A stretch of DNA of 64,000 nt, from positions 23,457 through 87,456 of the forward strand of contig NZ_FMAC01000019.1 of the NCBI RefSeq assembly GCF_900094555.1, read 5' to 3'. Under the pieces are notes generated by a model. The model did no database searches. It was not told the origin of the DNA and was given only the letters and a program-made list of their open reading frames with translations. The stretch is from Martinezella hainanensis. Lineage in GTDB: Bacteria; Pseudomonadota; Alphaproteobacteria; Rhizobiales; Rhizobiaceae. Of this stretch, positions 33,284-42,463 are shown one piece after another. Both the position numbers and the translations under genes were made by a program. The number at the start of each line of letters is the position of its first letter. Position 1 is the first letter of the stretch.

Positions 33284-34285
33284 TCAACCCCGACCAACCG
33301 CGCCGGCACCACGATCGGCAAGCTCGACCCAGCCGATGACGAGTTTGCGATTGGCAATCAGCCAGATCGTTGCGAGAGCGACCAGACCGACGACGATATT
33401 GGCGGCAACAAAGAGAATCGGAGCCAATTGCGTGACCGGACCGACATCGCCGCGCTCGACCAGCCGCATGGGAGCGGCCGCCAAGGCAGTCGCGCCGAAG
33501 GTGAAAGCCCAGTAAGCCGGGCTGAATCCTTCCTTCATGATCCAGGGCAGGAGGCGCAACATGATCAGAGCCTGCAGCACGCCGTAGCCGACCATTGCAT
33601 GGACGAGCATGTCGGGAGCGCCTTGCGTAACGCTGATATAGGCAAGCGCACCAACGGTTGGTGGAGCCAATTGAATTCCAAGGGTCGGCCTTAGTGGCGG
33701 TGCCAGCGCTGGTCCCGTCAGCAGGCGATGCAGCAGGGCGGATTCGATGGCAAGCCAGGCGAAGAAGCCGGCGCCGAAGAAAAGCTGCGCCCATTGTGGA
33801 AAACCAAGCGCCGCTCCGACGATGGCTGTGACGAAGCTGCCGGCGACACTGGGCAGATAGAGTACGGCTGTCGTCGTCGCGATATCGCGTCCACCCTGCC
33901 AGAGCCCTCCCGTGCGCCAGACGGAAAATGCCAGGGTATAGACGGCGCCGATCAGGAATGTGGTTTCGGCACCGATGCGCGAATAGGGCAGAAGGCCGCC
34001 GGCTACCAACATGGTCGCGACACCGACAAGGCCGATGAAACAGCACTGGACTGGGTGCGCCACTTCCTTGAATGCCTCCTCGCGCGCCACCATCCACTTC
34101 AAAGCGTAAAGCACGATCAGCAGCAGCCAGACAGCTAGTGCCAGGAAGGTCAGCACTTCACCGACAAGTCCCGGCAGGTGCCAGATACGCGCCCCGACAC
34201 GCCAGGCATTGGCCAGGCCGGAAAGCCCCAGAACCATGCCGAAAAATGAAGCTGGAACCAGCGGCAGTTTCAAAGACGCAGCCAT
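33284..34285 (-). CDS. TehA/SLAC1-family anion channel-like protein
   Basis: A 333-residue polytopic protein with about ten TM segments and the TehA/SLAC1 pattern (LPLVPASFFGMVLGLSGLANAWR at the start, LAPPTVGALAY in the middle). Members are anion channels or dicarboxylate/tellurite-related permeases; the substrate is not known. AAAGGGGGC lies six bases before the ATG at 34285. It precedes the VOC gene by 32 bases on the same strand and the two may be cotranscribed. Confidence 0.83.
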   Translation of the reverse strand: MAASLKLPLVPASFFGMVLGLSGLANAWRVGARIWHLPGLVGEVLTFLALAVWLLLIVLYALKWMVAREEAFKEVAHPVQCCFIGLVGVATMLVAGGLLPYSRIGAETTFLIGAVYTLAFSVWRTGGLWQGGRDIATTTAVLYLPSVAGSFVTAIVGAALGFPQWAQLFFGAGFFAWLAIESALLHRLLTGPALAPPLRPTLGIQLAPPTVGALAYISVTQGAPDMLVHAMVGYGVLQALIMLRLLPWIMKEGFSPAYWAFTFGATALAAAPMRLVERGDVGPVTQLAPILFVAANIVVGLVALATIWLIANRKLVIGWVELADRGAGAVGRG

Positions 34286-34590
34286 ATGCCCCCTTTGACG
34301 CACAATGTGAGCGCCGCCCTAAAGAGAATTATGCAAAGAACCGGAGATCGATGCTAAATCCATCCACTCGAATGGAAGAGCAAAATACAGCTTTCCTCGA
34401 TGCCGGCAAAGCGCGATCATGGGGAAAAGCGGGAGGTTTGACCAGGCGATATCACAGATGCGTGAACGGGCGAATTTTTCTTCGCTGTCTGGCTTGTGCA
34501 TAGCTCGCCCGTCATTTGTTCATTGGAAAATGCTGCGAAATGTCTCTATTGAACATTCAAACGATTAAAACCGTCCTAGGAGACTGACAT
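34286..34590. other. Divergent intergenic region with one long-range dyad
   Basis: These 305 bases hold the promoters of the TehA-like gene and gnd. The only structure I see is an 8-bp inverted repeat, ACGGGCGA (34466-34473) and TCGCCCGT (34505-34512), 31 bases apart. No gene is evident. Confidence 0.5.
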
Positions 34591-35616
34591 ATGCAAATCG
34601 GAATGATTGGCCTTGGCCGTATGGGCAACAACATGGTGCAGCGCCTGATGAGAGGCGGTCACAGTGCGGTTGTTTTCGATGCGCGTCCGGAAAGCATCGC
34701 GGGGCTGGAGCAGCTCGGCGCCACCGGCAGCAAGTCTCTTGCGGATTTCGTATCGAAACTCGCCAAGCCGCGCGTCGTCTGGATGATGTTGCCGGCTGCA
34801 ATCGTTGATCAGGAGCTGGCTGCGATCGTGCCTTTGCTGGAAGAGGGCGACATCGTCATCGACGGCGGCAACTCCTATTATCACGACGATATCCGCCGCG
34901 CTGAGGAGTTGAAGCCGAAGGGTATCCATTATGTTGACGTCGGCACCAGTGGCGGTGTTTTCGGCCTGGAGCGCGGCTATTGCCTGATGATCGGCGGCGA
35001 GAAGGAAACCGTCGAGCATCTCTCGCCGATCTTCGCAACGCTTGCTCCTGGTGTCGGCGACGTAGCTCCGTCGAAGATGCGCTCCGAAGAGGCCGCCAAG
35101 AACAGCACGGCGGAGCAGGGCTATCTGCATTGCGGCCCATCCGGCGCCGGCCACTTCGTCAAGATGGTCCACAACGGCATCGAATATGGCCTGATGGCAG
35201 CTTACGCCGAAGGCCTGAACGTGTTGCATCATGCCAATATCGGCAAGCAGACTGCCGAGAAGGATGCTGAAACCGCTCCGCTTTCTCATCCGCAGTACTA
35301 TCAGTATGATCTCGACATTGCCGAAATCAGCGAAGTCTGGCGCCGCGGCAGCGTGATCACCTCCTGGCTGCTCGACCTCACGGCCGACGCCCTGCATGGC
35401 GACGCAGCGCTTTCGCAGTATGCGGGCCGTGTTTCCGACTCCGGCGAAGGCCGCTGGACGATTTCGGCTGCCATCGACGAAGGCGTTCCAACACCGGTTC
35501 TCAGCGCAGCGCTTTATGGCCGCTTCGCCTCGCGCGGCAATGACGATTACGCCAACAAGGTTCTCTCCGCCATGCGCGCCGGCTTCGGTGGCCACCACGA
35601 GAAGCCGGCGAAGTAA
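34591..35616 (+). CDS. gnd: 6-phosphogluconate dehydrogenase (short, GndA type)
   Basis: Oxidatively decarboxylates 6-phosphogluconate to ribulose-5-phosphate. The 341-residue protein is of the short class, whose members often prefer NAD+; the E. coli NADP+ enzyme has about 470 residues. The Rossmann motif GLGRMG is at the N-terminus (residues 7-12), and the family loops VDVGTSGG and CGPSGAGHFVKMVHNGIEYG (catalytic Lys in KMVHNG) are clear. TAGGAG lies about nine bases before the ATG. A terminator follows the stop. Confidence 0.93.
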   Translation: MQIGMIGLGRMGNNMVQRLMRGGHSAVVFDARPESIAGLEQLGATGSKSLADFVSKLAKPRVVWMMLPAAIVDQELAAIVPLLEEGDIVIDGGNSYYHDDIRRAEELKPKGIHYVDVGTSGGVFGLERGYCLMIGGEKETVEHLSPIFATLAPGVGDVAPSKMRSEEAAKNSTAEQGYLHCGPSGAGHFVKMVHNGIEYGLMAAYAEGLNVLHHANIGKQTAEKDAETAPLSHPQYYQYDLDIAEISEVWRRGSVITSWLLDLTADALHGDAALSQYAGRVSDSGEGRWTISAAIDEGVPTPVLSAALYGRFASRGNDDYANKVLSAMRAGFGGHHEKPAK

Positions 35617-35646
35617 TTAGTTGGCCTATTGATCTGACGATTGCGA

Positions 35647-35674
35647 GCCGGGTGGGTCGAACCTCCCGGCTTTT
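35647..35674 (+). terminator. Rho-independent terminator of gnd
   Basis: GCCGGG and CCCGGC flank an inner GGT/ACC pair and are followed by TTTTGCTTG, 30 bases after the gnd stop. Confidence 0.7.
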
Positions 35675-35693
35675 GCTTGTCCGCTCTTATTGC

Positions 35694-35744
35694 CTCGCTA
35701 CTTCCGGACGGAGAACCGCCATGCGATTTCCCTGGGCAACTTCA
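35694..35744. repeat. Second, diverged RIME-like repeat copy
   Basis: The core CTTCCGGACGGAGAACCGCC and the following CATGCGATTTCCCTGG match the repeat at 23050-23100 with several changes. It sits between the convergent gnd and moeA genes and reaches the moeA stop. The CTGGGC (35732-35737) and GCCCAG (35745-35750) hairpin overlaps that stop. Confidence 0.5.
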
Positions 35745-36968
35745 GCCCAGCAGATCGGGCCGCAGGAATATGACTGGAGTTGGCGAGCCGACTTCAAGCT
35801 GCGATGCATGCGGCGGGCGGACGACCAGACAGTCGGCACGCGAAAACACCTTCATCATCGATGAATCCTGCTTCGAGAAGGGCTCGGCGAGCCAGCCGTC
35901 GTTATCGGCCCTCGTCAGCGTCGCACGCACATAATCCTGGCGCTGATCGTTAGCCGCAAAGGGCACCGCAGCGCGCGCAATGCCTTCGCGCTTTACCGGC
36001 GGCAGGGATGCAAGCTTTCTTATCAGCGGCTCGAGAAAGAGCAGCCCGCAGACGAGGCTGGAAACGGGATTGCCGGGAAGGCCGAGAACATGCATGTCGC
36101 CGAGGCTGCCGACCATCAGCGGCTTGCCCGGACGCATGGCGATGCGCCAGAAGTCCAGCTTCATGCCTGCGGCAATCATCGTCGCCTGCACCAGATCGTG
36201 ATCGCCAACGGAGGCGCCACCGAGCGTGACGATGATATCGGCCTTTGCTACCTGCGCACGGCCGATGGCAGCGGTAATCTCGTCGCTGTCGTCGGATACA
36301 ATGCCGAGATCAAGCACATGGGCGCCCGCATTGCGCGCAAGTGCGGCAATGCCGAAGGTGTTCGAGGCGATGATTTGTGATGGCCCCGGTTCATTGCCCG
36401 GTGCGACAAGCTCGTCACCGGTCGCTAGAATCGCCACCAATGGCCGCCGGTAAACATCCAATGCCGGATGGTTCATGGCCGCGGCGACAGTGAGCCGCGA
36501 AAAATCCATGATTGTGCCAGCCGGAAGCACGGCTTCCTCCTCCAGAAAATCCTGTCCGCGCGGGCGAATATGCTGCCCTTTGCGCAAAGGATAGGCGGTG
36601 CGGATACGATCGCCTTCCAGGCGCTGCGCGTCTTCCTGCAGGAGAACCGAATCGGCACCTGACGGGACGGGAGCACCCGTGAAGATGCGGACTGCTTCGC
36701 CCTTGCCGACGCTGCCATCGAAGGCATGGCCGGCAGCGGAAGCACCTACGACCTCCAATTCTGCGCCCGGCGCCGCAGCATCCTCGAAGCGCAGCGCGTA
36801 GCCGTCCATGGCCGAGGCGTCGAAAGGTGGTTGTGTCAGACGAGCGGTCAGATCCCTCGCCAGAACTCGGCCCTCGGCCATATCAAGCGGAACGCTCTCG
36901 AAACGATAGATCGGCGTGGCACTGTTCAGCAGACGCGCTTGTGCTTCGGCAACGGGTAACAGGCTCAT
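35742..36968 (-). CDS. moeA: Molybdopterin molybdotransferase MoeA
   Basis: Inserts molybdate into molybdopterin-AMP to form the molybdenum cofactor. The 408-residue protein has the MoeA N-terminal domain (SAMDGYALR), the MogA-like central domain (VTLGGASVGDHDLV) and the C-terminal barrel after GLPGNPVSS. It overlaps no neighbour and lies three bases after moaC. It is the last gene of the ppiD-trpD-trpC-moaC-moeA string, an arrangement common in rhizobia, where lexA often follows; here gnd is next instead. Confidence 0.95.
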   Translation of the reverse strand: MSLLPVAEAQARLLNSATPIYRFESVPLDMAEGRVLARDLTARLTQPPFDASAMDGYALRFEDAAAPGAELEVVGASAAGHAFDGSVGKGEAVRIFTGAPVPSGADSVLLQEDAQRLEGDRIRTAYPLRKGQHIRPRGQDFLEEEAVLPAGTIMDFSRLTVAAAMNHPALDVYRRPLVAILATGDELVAPGNEPGPSQIIASNTFGIAALARNAGAHVLDLGIVSDDSDEITAAIGRAQVAKADIIVTLGGASVGDHDLVQATMIAAGMKLDFWRIAMRPGKPLMVGSLGDMHVLGLPGNPVSSLVCGLLFLEPLIRKLASLPPVKREGIARAAVPFAANDQRQDYVRATLTRADNDGWLAEPFSKQDSSMMKVFSRADCLVVRPPHASQLEVGSPTPVIFLRPDLLG

Positions 36969-36971
36969 AAA

Positions 36972-37466
36972 TCAGGCCCCCGAATGGCGGAAATCTCCAG
37001 ATTTGCCGCCGGATTTCTCCAATAGCGTGATGCCGCCGATTTCCATGCCACGATCCGCAGCCTTGGCCATATCGTAGATCGTCAGGCAAGCGACGGAAAC
37101 CGCCGTCAGCGCTTCCATCTCGACGCCGGTGCGGCCGGTCAGCTTGGCCGTCGCTGTGACGCGCAGGCCAGGCAGGGCGGCATCCTCTTCGATGTCGACG
37201 GCAACTTTCGTCAGCATCAGCGGATGGCAAAGCGGAATGAGATTGCTCGTCTGTTTCGCCGCCATGATGCCGGCAAGCCGCGCCGTACCGATGACGTCGC
37301 CCTTCTTGGCATTGCCTTCGCGAATCAACGCCAGTGTCTCCGGCTTCATTTTGACGTAGCCGGTGGCCGTGGCGCTACGCGCCGTTTCGGCCTTGCCGCC
37401 GACATCGACCATATGCGCTTCGCCCGAAGCATCGATATGCGTGAGACCGGCCTTCGGCGTGCTCAT
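36972..37466 (-). CDS. moaC: Cyclic pyranopterin monophosphate synthase accessory protein MoaC
   Basis: Works with MoaA in the first step of molybdenum cofactor synthesis, forming cyclic pyranopterin monophosphate. The 164-residue protein has the LIPLCHPL segment and the catalytic CLTIYDMAKAADRGMEIGGI helix-loop, ending in the KSGGKSGDF motif. It starts one base after the trpC stop, so translation is probably coupled. Length is typical. Confidence 0.95.
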   Translation of the reverse strand: MSTPKAGLTHIDASGEAHMVDVGGKAETARSATATGYVKMKPETLALIREGNAKKGDVIGTARLAGIMAAKQTSNLIPLCHPLMLTKVAVDIEEDAALPGLRVTATAKLTGRTGVEMEALTAVSVACLTIYDMAKAADRGMEIGGITLLEKSGGKSGDFRHSGA

Positions 37467-37467
37467 T

Positions 37468-38283
37468 TCACTCAGCCGCCAGAATGCCGGCTTCGCCGTT
37501 CAGCAGCAATCGGGTCGCGGCCGTGACGTCATCCTTCCGCATCAGGCTTTCGCCAACGAGGAATGTGGTGATGCCTGCGGCTTCAAGACGCTTGCAATCG
37601 GCATGGGTGAAGACGCCGCTTTCGCCGACCAGCAGCCGATCCTTCTGCACCATGGGTGCTAGGTTCTCGCTGACCGTCAAACTGACTTCGAAGGTGCGCA
37701 GATTGCGGTTGTTGATGCCGATCAACGGCGAGGACAGTTTTAGCGCACGATCCATCTCTTCGGCGTCATGTACCTCGACCAACACATCCATGCCGAGGCC
37801 AAAGGCTTCGTCCTGGAGACGCTCGGCATCATCGTCCGAAAGCGATGCCATGATGAGCAGGATGCAATCCGCACCCCAAGCGCGGGCTTCCTGCACCTGA
37901 TAGGTATCGAACATGAAGTCCTTGCGCAGCGCCGGCAGCGCACAGGCCGCGCGGGCAGCCGTCAGGAATTCAGGAGCACCTTGGAAGCTCGGCGTATCCG
38001 TCAACACCGAAAGACAGGCCGCACCACCGGCCTCATAGGCCTTGGCAAGCGCCGGCGGGTCGAAATCGGGGCGGATCAGACCCTTGGACGGGCTTGCCTT
38101 CTTGATTTCGGCAATCAGGCCGAAAGCGCCGGCTTCTTGCTTAGCGAGCAGCGCCTTATGAAAGCCGCGCGGCGCGGACTGTCCGGCCTGCATCGCCTTG
38201 AGATCGGCAAGCGACCGCTTGGCCTTGGCAGCGGCAATTTCCTCGCGCTTGTAGGCTTCGATCTTTCTAAGGATATCGGTCAT
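37468..38283 (-). CDS. trpC: Indole-3-glycerol phosphate synthase
   Basis: Ring-closes the carboxyphenylamino-deoxyribulose phosphate in tryptophan synthesis. A 271-residue TIM barrel with the family strands (AEIKKASPSKGLIRPDFDP, catalytic Lys in EIKKASPS), VLTDTPSFQGAPEFL, and GINNRNLRTFEVSL with the catalytic Asn/Arg. It is a stand-alone TrpC, not fused to TrpF. It follows trpD after six bases on the same strand. Confidence 0.96.
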   Translation of the reverse strand: MTDILRKIEAYKREEIAAAKAKRSLADLKAMQAGQSAPRGFHKALLAKQEAGAFGLIAEIKKASPSKGLIRPDFDPPALAKAYEAGGAACLSVLTDTPSFQGAPEFLTAARAACALPALRKDFMFDTYQVQEARAWGADCILLIMASLSDDDAERLQDEAFGLGMDVLVEVHDAEEMDRALKLSSPLIGINNRNLRTFEVSLTVSENLAPMVQKDRLLVGESGVFTHADCKRLEAAGITTFLVGESLMRKDDVTAATRLLLNGEAGILAAE

Positions 38284-38289
38284 GACGTC

Positions 38290-39312
38290 CTAGTCCTGTT
38301 CTTCCTCGTTGGAAACGGCAATGAGCTTTTCCAACGCAACGGCGGTAGCGCCGCTATCGAGCGAATGGGCCGCGAGCTTCATCCCATCATGGAGCGTTTC
38401 CGCCTTGCCGGCAATGACCAGCGAGGCCGCCGCATTGGCAAGTGCGATGTCGCGATAGGCGTTCTTTTCGCCACCTAGCACCGCACGAAGGGCCGCTGCA
38501 TTGGCAATACCATCGCCGCCCTTGAGATCGGCAAGGTCGGCATGCTTCAGGCCGAAATCTGACGGTGTCAGCTCGAAGGTACGGATCTTGCCGTTTTCCA
38601 GAGCCGCGACGGAGGTCTTGCCAGTCGTCGTGATTTCGTCCAGGCCGTCGCCATGTACGACCCAGACGCTTTCGGCCTTCAGATCCTTCAGAACTTCGGC
38701 CAGCAGCAATACCCATTGCGGCGCGAAGACACCCAACAGCTGACGTCGCGCGCCAGCCGGATTCGAAAGAGGGCCAAGAAGGTTGAAGATCGTCCGCGTG
38801 CCGAGCTCGACGCGCGAGGGACCGACATGGCGCATGGAGGAGTGATGCAGCTGCGCGAACATGAAGCCGATACCGGCTTCACGAATGCAGCGGGCGATCG
38901 TTTCCGGTCCGATATCAAGCTTGATGCCCAATACGGACTGCGTGTCGGCGGTGCCGGCCTTGGAGCTTTGAGCACGATTGCCATGCTTTGCGACAGGCAC
39001 GCCGGCGCCGGCGACGATGAAGGCCGCCAGCGTCGAGATGTTATATGTGCCAAACCCATCGCCGCCAGTGCCGACGATATCAATGGCATCCGCCGGCGCC
39101 TTCACCGGCAGCATCTTGGCGCGCATTGTCGTGACGGCACCGACGATTTCGTCAACCGTTTCGCCGCGCACGCGCAGCGCCATGAGGAACGCGCCGATCT
39201 GCGACGGCGTGGCTTCGCCCGACATCAGTATCTCGAACGCCTGCCGGGCTTCGTCCCGCGTCAGTGCCTCGCGATTGGCGACCTTGGCGAGGAAAGGCTT
39301 CAATTCGGTCAT
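38290..39312 (-). CDS. trpD: Anthranilate phosphoribosyltransferase
   Basis: Transfers the phosphoribosyl group of PRPP to anthranilate. The 340-residue protein has the glycine-rich PRPP loop GTGGDGFGTYNIST, the KHGNRAQSSKAGTAD motif and HSSMRHVGPSRVELGTRTIFN at the substrate site. trpE/G are not in this window, which matches the split trp genes of rhizobia. It lies 25 bases after the ppiD-like gene. Confidence 0.96.
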   Translation of the reverse strand: MTELKPFLAKVANREALTRDEARQAFEILMSGEATPSQIGAFLMALRVRGETVDEIVGAVTTMRAKMLPVKAPADAIDIVGTGGDGFGTYNISTLAAFIVAGAGVPVAKHGNRAQSSKAGTADTQSVLGIKLDIGPETIARCIREAGIGFMFAQLHHSSMRHVGPSRVELGTRTIFNLLGPLSNPAGARRQLLGVFAPQWVLLLAEVLKDLKAESVWVVHGDGLDEITTTGKTSVAALENGKIRTFELTPSDFGLKHADLADLKGGDGIANAAALRAVLGGEKNAYRDIALANAAASLVIAGKAETLHDGMKLAAHSLDSGATAVALEKLIAVSNEEEQD

Positions 39313-39337
39313 TGACTATCCATCCTCCCAAACGGGC

Positions 39338-41230
39338 CTAGCGGGACATCGCTTGTTCGGCGAGGTTCTGGTTGACCGTGACGGCGTATTTGGACTGCAG
39401 CTGGCCGACAATCTGGTCTAGGATATCGTCGCCGGCGGCGTTGGCGATCTGGGCGACCTGCTGATCGTCGTTGCTCAGCGCGTCGGTTGTCGGATTATCG
39501 TTGACATCGGTGACCTTGAGCAGGATCTGCGTCGTGTCATCGGCGCCGACCGCATTCGCAGCCGTATCGACCGGGCCGGAGAAGGCAGCAGCGATACCGC
39601 CACGGCCGAGAACCGGATCGTCGGTCGAGCGTGTAATGCCAGTCTTGCTTTCAACCGCAATGCCGAGTGGGGCGGCGATATCGGCAAGCGACTTGCCCTT
39701 CTGCGCTTCCTGCTTCAGCTCGGTCGCCTTGGCGGCAAGCGCCACCTTCTGCTGTTCGGCAGTCCAATCGGCAACGGCCTTTTCACGCACATCGGCAAGA
39801 GTGCGATCGTGATCGGGCGTGACATTCGTCACTTCGTACCAGATATAGCCATCGTTACCGACCGTCAGCGGTGCAGGGTTGCCGCCCTGATCGGCCTTGA
39901 AGACTTCCGAAATCAGCTGCTGGCGGGCTGGCAGATCCTTGACCTCGTTGCCACTCTGATCGAGGCCGGTCGCATCGATGGCATCGACGGCAACAAGCTT
40001 CAGCTTCAGCTGTGTTGCCGCCTCCTGCAGCGAAACGCCGGAACCCCGCAGATCCTCGAACTTGTCGTGGAAGCTGGTGATTTCGTTGGCGGCGTTACCG
40101 AGCGCAATCTGCTTGCGGATATCTTCCTTGACCTCGTCGAAATTCTTCGCCGTTTCGGCCTTCACGTTGGTTACGCGCAAGATAACCGGGCCGAACGAAC
40201 CATCAACGACGGAGCTGGTGCCGCCTTCCTTGGTTACGGCAAAGGCGGCCTCGGCAACGGTCTTGTCCGGAACCTGATCCTTGGTGAAAGTGCCAAGCAG
40301 AACGTCGGAAGGCTTCTTGCCCTGGTCGGTGACGAGCTGATCGAAGGTCGTGCCGGTCTTCAGCGCATCGGCGGCGGCATTGGCGAGATCCTTATTGGCG
40401 AAGGTCAGCTGCTCGATGGTGCGGGTTGCCGGCGTGGTGAAGCTGTCCTTGCGCTTGTCGAACTGCGCGCGCACTTCGTCATCCGTAACACTTGCCAGAT
40501 CGGCAATATCTTCGGCCTGCAGCTTCACAAAGGCGAACTTGCGATATTCGGGCGCACGATATTTCGACTTCACGCCGTCGAACCACTTTTGCAGCACGTC
40601 GTCGGCCGGCGCCTTGACGGGATCGATATTGGCGTTGGTCAGCAGCAGATAATCGACGCTGCGGGTCTCGTCGTGATACTGCTTGACCGCATCGGCAAGA
40701 ACCGCCGGCGCTGTAAAGCCGTTCGAAACAGCCTCGACAATCTGGCTGCGGATCGCGACCTTGCTGCGCTCCTTGATGTAGTCATCAGGCGATATGCTGC
40801 TGTTGCGCAGGAGCATATCGAACTTTTGACGGTCAAAGGCGCCATTCGCAGCCTTGAAGGCCGGATCGTCGCCGATGAGCTTGGCAAGCCGGTCCTGCGA
40901 AAGGCCGAGGTTCATGTCAGCGGCAAGCTGATCGAGCGAGGCACCAGCAACGAGCTGCGCCACCGTCTGCTGCCCGATGCCAAAGGCGCGAGCCTGCTCC
41001 GGCGTGATCTGCATGCGCAACTGCTGGCTGATCGCCTGGATCTGCCGGCGATAGGCAAGACGGAACTCGTTGGTATCGATGTGCTGATCGCCAACCGTGA
41101 CAACGGTATTGCTGCTGCCGCCGGTGATGAGGGATCGCTCGACGCCCCACACGCCGAAGGCTGCCGCAAGAAGAAGCAACAAACCCTTGGCAACCCAGGT
41201 CTGGGCAATTTTTCTCAGCACGTCGAACAT
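39338..41230 (-). CDS. PpiD/SurA-type membrane-anchored peptidyl-prolyl isomerase
   Basis: A 630-residue periplasmic folding factor. The N-terminal cytosolic stretch and a single TM (about 14-33, LLLLLAAAFGVWGVE) are followed by a SurA-N-like chaperone domain (VGDQHIDTNEFRLAYRRQIQAIS onward) and a parvulin-type PPIase region around residues 250-400, less conserved than in E. coli PpiD. It probably helps outer-membrane and secreted proteins as they leave SecYEG. It is the first gene of the operon that continues to trpD; this order is seen in other rhizobia. Confidence 0.88.
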   Translation of the reverse strand: MFDVLRKIAQTWVAKGLLLLLAAAFGVWGVERSLITGGSSNTVVTVGDQHIDTNEFRLAYRRQIQAISQQLRMQITPEQARAFGIGQQTVAQLVAGASLDQLAADMNLGLSQDRLAKLIGDDPAFKAANGAFDRQKFDMLLRNSSISPDDYIKERSKVAIRSQIVEAVSNGFTAPAVLADAVKQYHDETRSVDYLLLTNANIDPVKAPADDVLQKWFDGVKSKYRAPEYRKFAFVKLQAEDIADLASVTDDEVRAQFDKRKDSFTTPATRTIEQLTFANKDLANAAADALKTGTTFDQLVTDQGKKPSDVLLGTFTKDQVPDKTVAEAAFAVTKEGGTSSVVDGSFGPVILRVTNVKAETAKNFDEVKEDIRKQIALGNAANEITSFHDKFEDLRGSGVSLQEAATQLKLKLVAVDAIDATGLDQSGNEVKDLPARQQLISEVFKADQGGNPAPLTVGNDGYIWYEVTNVTPDHDRTLADVREKAVADWTAEQQKVALAAKATELKQEAQKGKSLADIAAPLGIAVESKTGITRSTDDPVLGRGGIAAAFSGPVDTAANAVGADDTTQILLKVTDVNDNPTTDALSNDDQQVAQIANAAGDDILDQIVGQLQSKYAVTVNQNLAEQAMSR

Positions 41231-41410
41231 CGGAAAGCAAACCTCGTCATCATCAAGCCTTCGCCCGCAGGCGAAACAATCGGAGTTCCTTAGAACAATC
41301 CGAACCGGAATTGAAGAGCCAGCAGGGAAATCACCGAGGGAGGCGCAAAGGTGCCGGAACCTTTGATAGGTGACAGCGTTCTAACAACACGGAAACTCAA
41401 GGAGCATACG

Positions 41411-41692
41411 ATGGCAGAGACGAAATCAGCTTCCGCTCAGTCTTCTTCGGCACGAGCCCAGACGGAAACGGCGATGGAAGATCTTGCCGCCCAGGTGGCA
41501 GCGTTGCGCGAAGATCTGGCAAAACTGTCGCAAAGCGTGGCAGCCGTCGGGCAGGGAGCGAAATCTGTCGTCGCCGAAGAAGCCCAGGAGATCACCGAGC
41601 AGTTGCGAGAGAGAGTTCGTGAAGAGCCGATTTTCATGGTCGCGGCCGCAGCCGGCATCGGCTATCTGATCGGTCTCCTGAGCAGACGCTAG
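41411..41692 (+). CDS. DUF883 (ElaB/YqjD-like) small membrane protein
   Basis: A 93-residue protein. The N-terminal part (1-70) is polar and predicted helical, rich in Gln, Glu, Ala and Ser. A short hydrophobic C-terminal segment (VAAAAGIGYLIGLLSRR) anchors it to the inner membrane, with the glycine-zipper-like pattern of ElaB/YqjD. In E. coli such proteins bind ribosomes in stationary phase; this is only a possible role here. AAGGAG lies seven bases before the ATG at 41411. A strong terminator follows. Confidence 0.8.
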   Translation: MAETKSASAQSSSARAQTETAMEDLAAQVAALREDLAKLSQSVAAVGQGAKSVVAEEAQEITEQLRERVREEPIFMVAAAAGIGYLIGLLSRR

Positions 41693-41758
41693 CTTCAGGA
41701 CGAACTTTCCGATCGGTGGACGAGCCCTGCGAGCCACCACAGCTGCGAAACTGCCGAA

Positions 41759-41787
41759 AAGGCGCGGACAACTGTCCGCGCCTTTTC
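41759..41787 (+). terminator. Rho-independent terminator after the DUF883 gene
   Basis: AAGGCGCGGAC and GTCCGCGCCTT form an 11-bp perfect stem with loop AACT, followed by further T residues. A-tracts before the stem could let it also work leftward. Confidence 0.85.
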
Positions 41788-41963
41788 AATTGATCGCAAG
41801 TGGAATCGCCCGCACCTGAACGCTGCAGTTCCTGCCGAATACGCCACAACCACCGCTTGGTGCGGCATCTTTGCGACACTCGCTGCGACATCTTGACCAT
41901 CGCCACTTGTTGAACGCTCACCCTCTTGTATCACATGGGCGCTTACTATAGGTAATGACAATT

Positions 41964-41977
41964 ATAAGGTTGCTTAT
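41964..41977. promoter_or_regulatory. Candidate MarR operator
   Basis: ATAAG-GTTG-CTTAT is a 5-bp inverted repeat 21 bases upstream of the marR ATG, with a second dyad TTAC-N5-GTAA at 41943-41955. MarR regulators usually bind palindromes that overlap their own promoter, so this fits autorepression of the marR-emrA-emrB operon. Confidence 0.45.
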
Positions 41978-41998
41978 GAATAGCAGGCTCCTCATACC

Positions 41999-42463
41999 AT
42001 GATTTCGACCCCCACCGTTGGTTTTCTCCTCCATGACGTTGCCCGACTGCTTCGAAAGAGATTCGAGCAGCGTGCAAAGGATTTGGGCCTGACACGCTCG
42101 CAATGGCAGACGCTTGCCTACCTCGCGAACAATGAGGGCATCCATCAGGCCGGATTGGCCGAGATTCTGGAAATCGAGCCGATCACCCTGGTGCGTATCC
42201 TCGACAAACTCAGCGAACGGGGGCTGGTGGAGCGCCGGCAACATCCGAACGATCGGCGCAGCTGGCTCCTCTACATGCGCGAAGAGGCTCGTCCGCTGAT
42301 GGACACCATGCGCAGCATAGGTGAACAGTCGCGCCGGGAAGCGCTCGAGGGCGCCTCTCAGGAAGATCAAGAGCGCCTCTATGAATTGCTTACCCTTATG
42401 AAATCGAACCTGGTCAGCGCCTGCCGCTCGAAGGCAGTCGACAAAGAGTTACAACATGGCTGA
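41999..42463 (+). CDS. MarR-family transcriptional regulator
   Basis: A 154-residue winged-helix regulator with the MarR recognition helices clearly visible (IHQAGLAEILEIEPITLVRILDKLSERGLVERRQHPNDRRS). It is the first gene of a three-gene operon with HlyD and MFS efflux subunits and overlaps the next gene by eight bases. It most likely represses this efflux operon and is released by a substrate of the pump. Candidate operators lie just upstream. Confidence 0.92.
   Translation: MISTPTVGFLLHDVARLLRKRFEQRAKDLGLTRSQWQTLAYLANNEGIHQAGLAEILEIEPITLVRILDKLSERGLVERRQHPNDRRSWLLYMREEARPLMDTMRSIGEQSRREALEGASQEDQERLYELLTLMKSNLVSACRSKAVDKELQHG

Noticed and set aside
33252..34097. N-terminal extension of the VOC protein to 405 residues
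   Set aside because: It runs through the TehA-like gene on the same strand in another frame. The VOC domain begins at the ATG at 33251 with a good ribosome-binding site.
39809..41293. A 494-codon open frame on the + strand
   Set aside because: Antisense to the PpiD-like gene, which is clearly in an operon with trpD.
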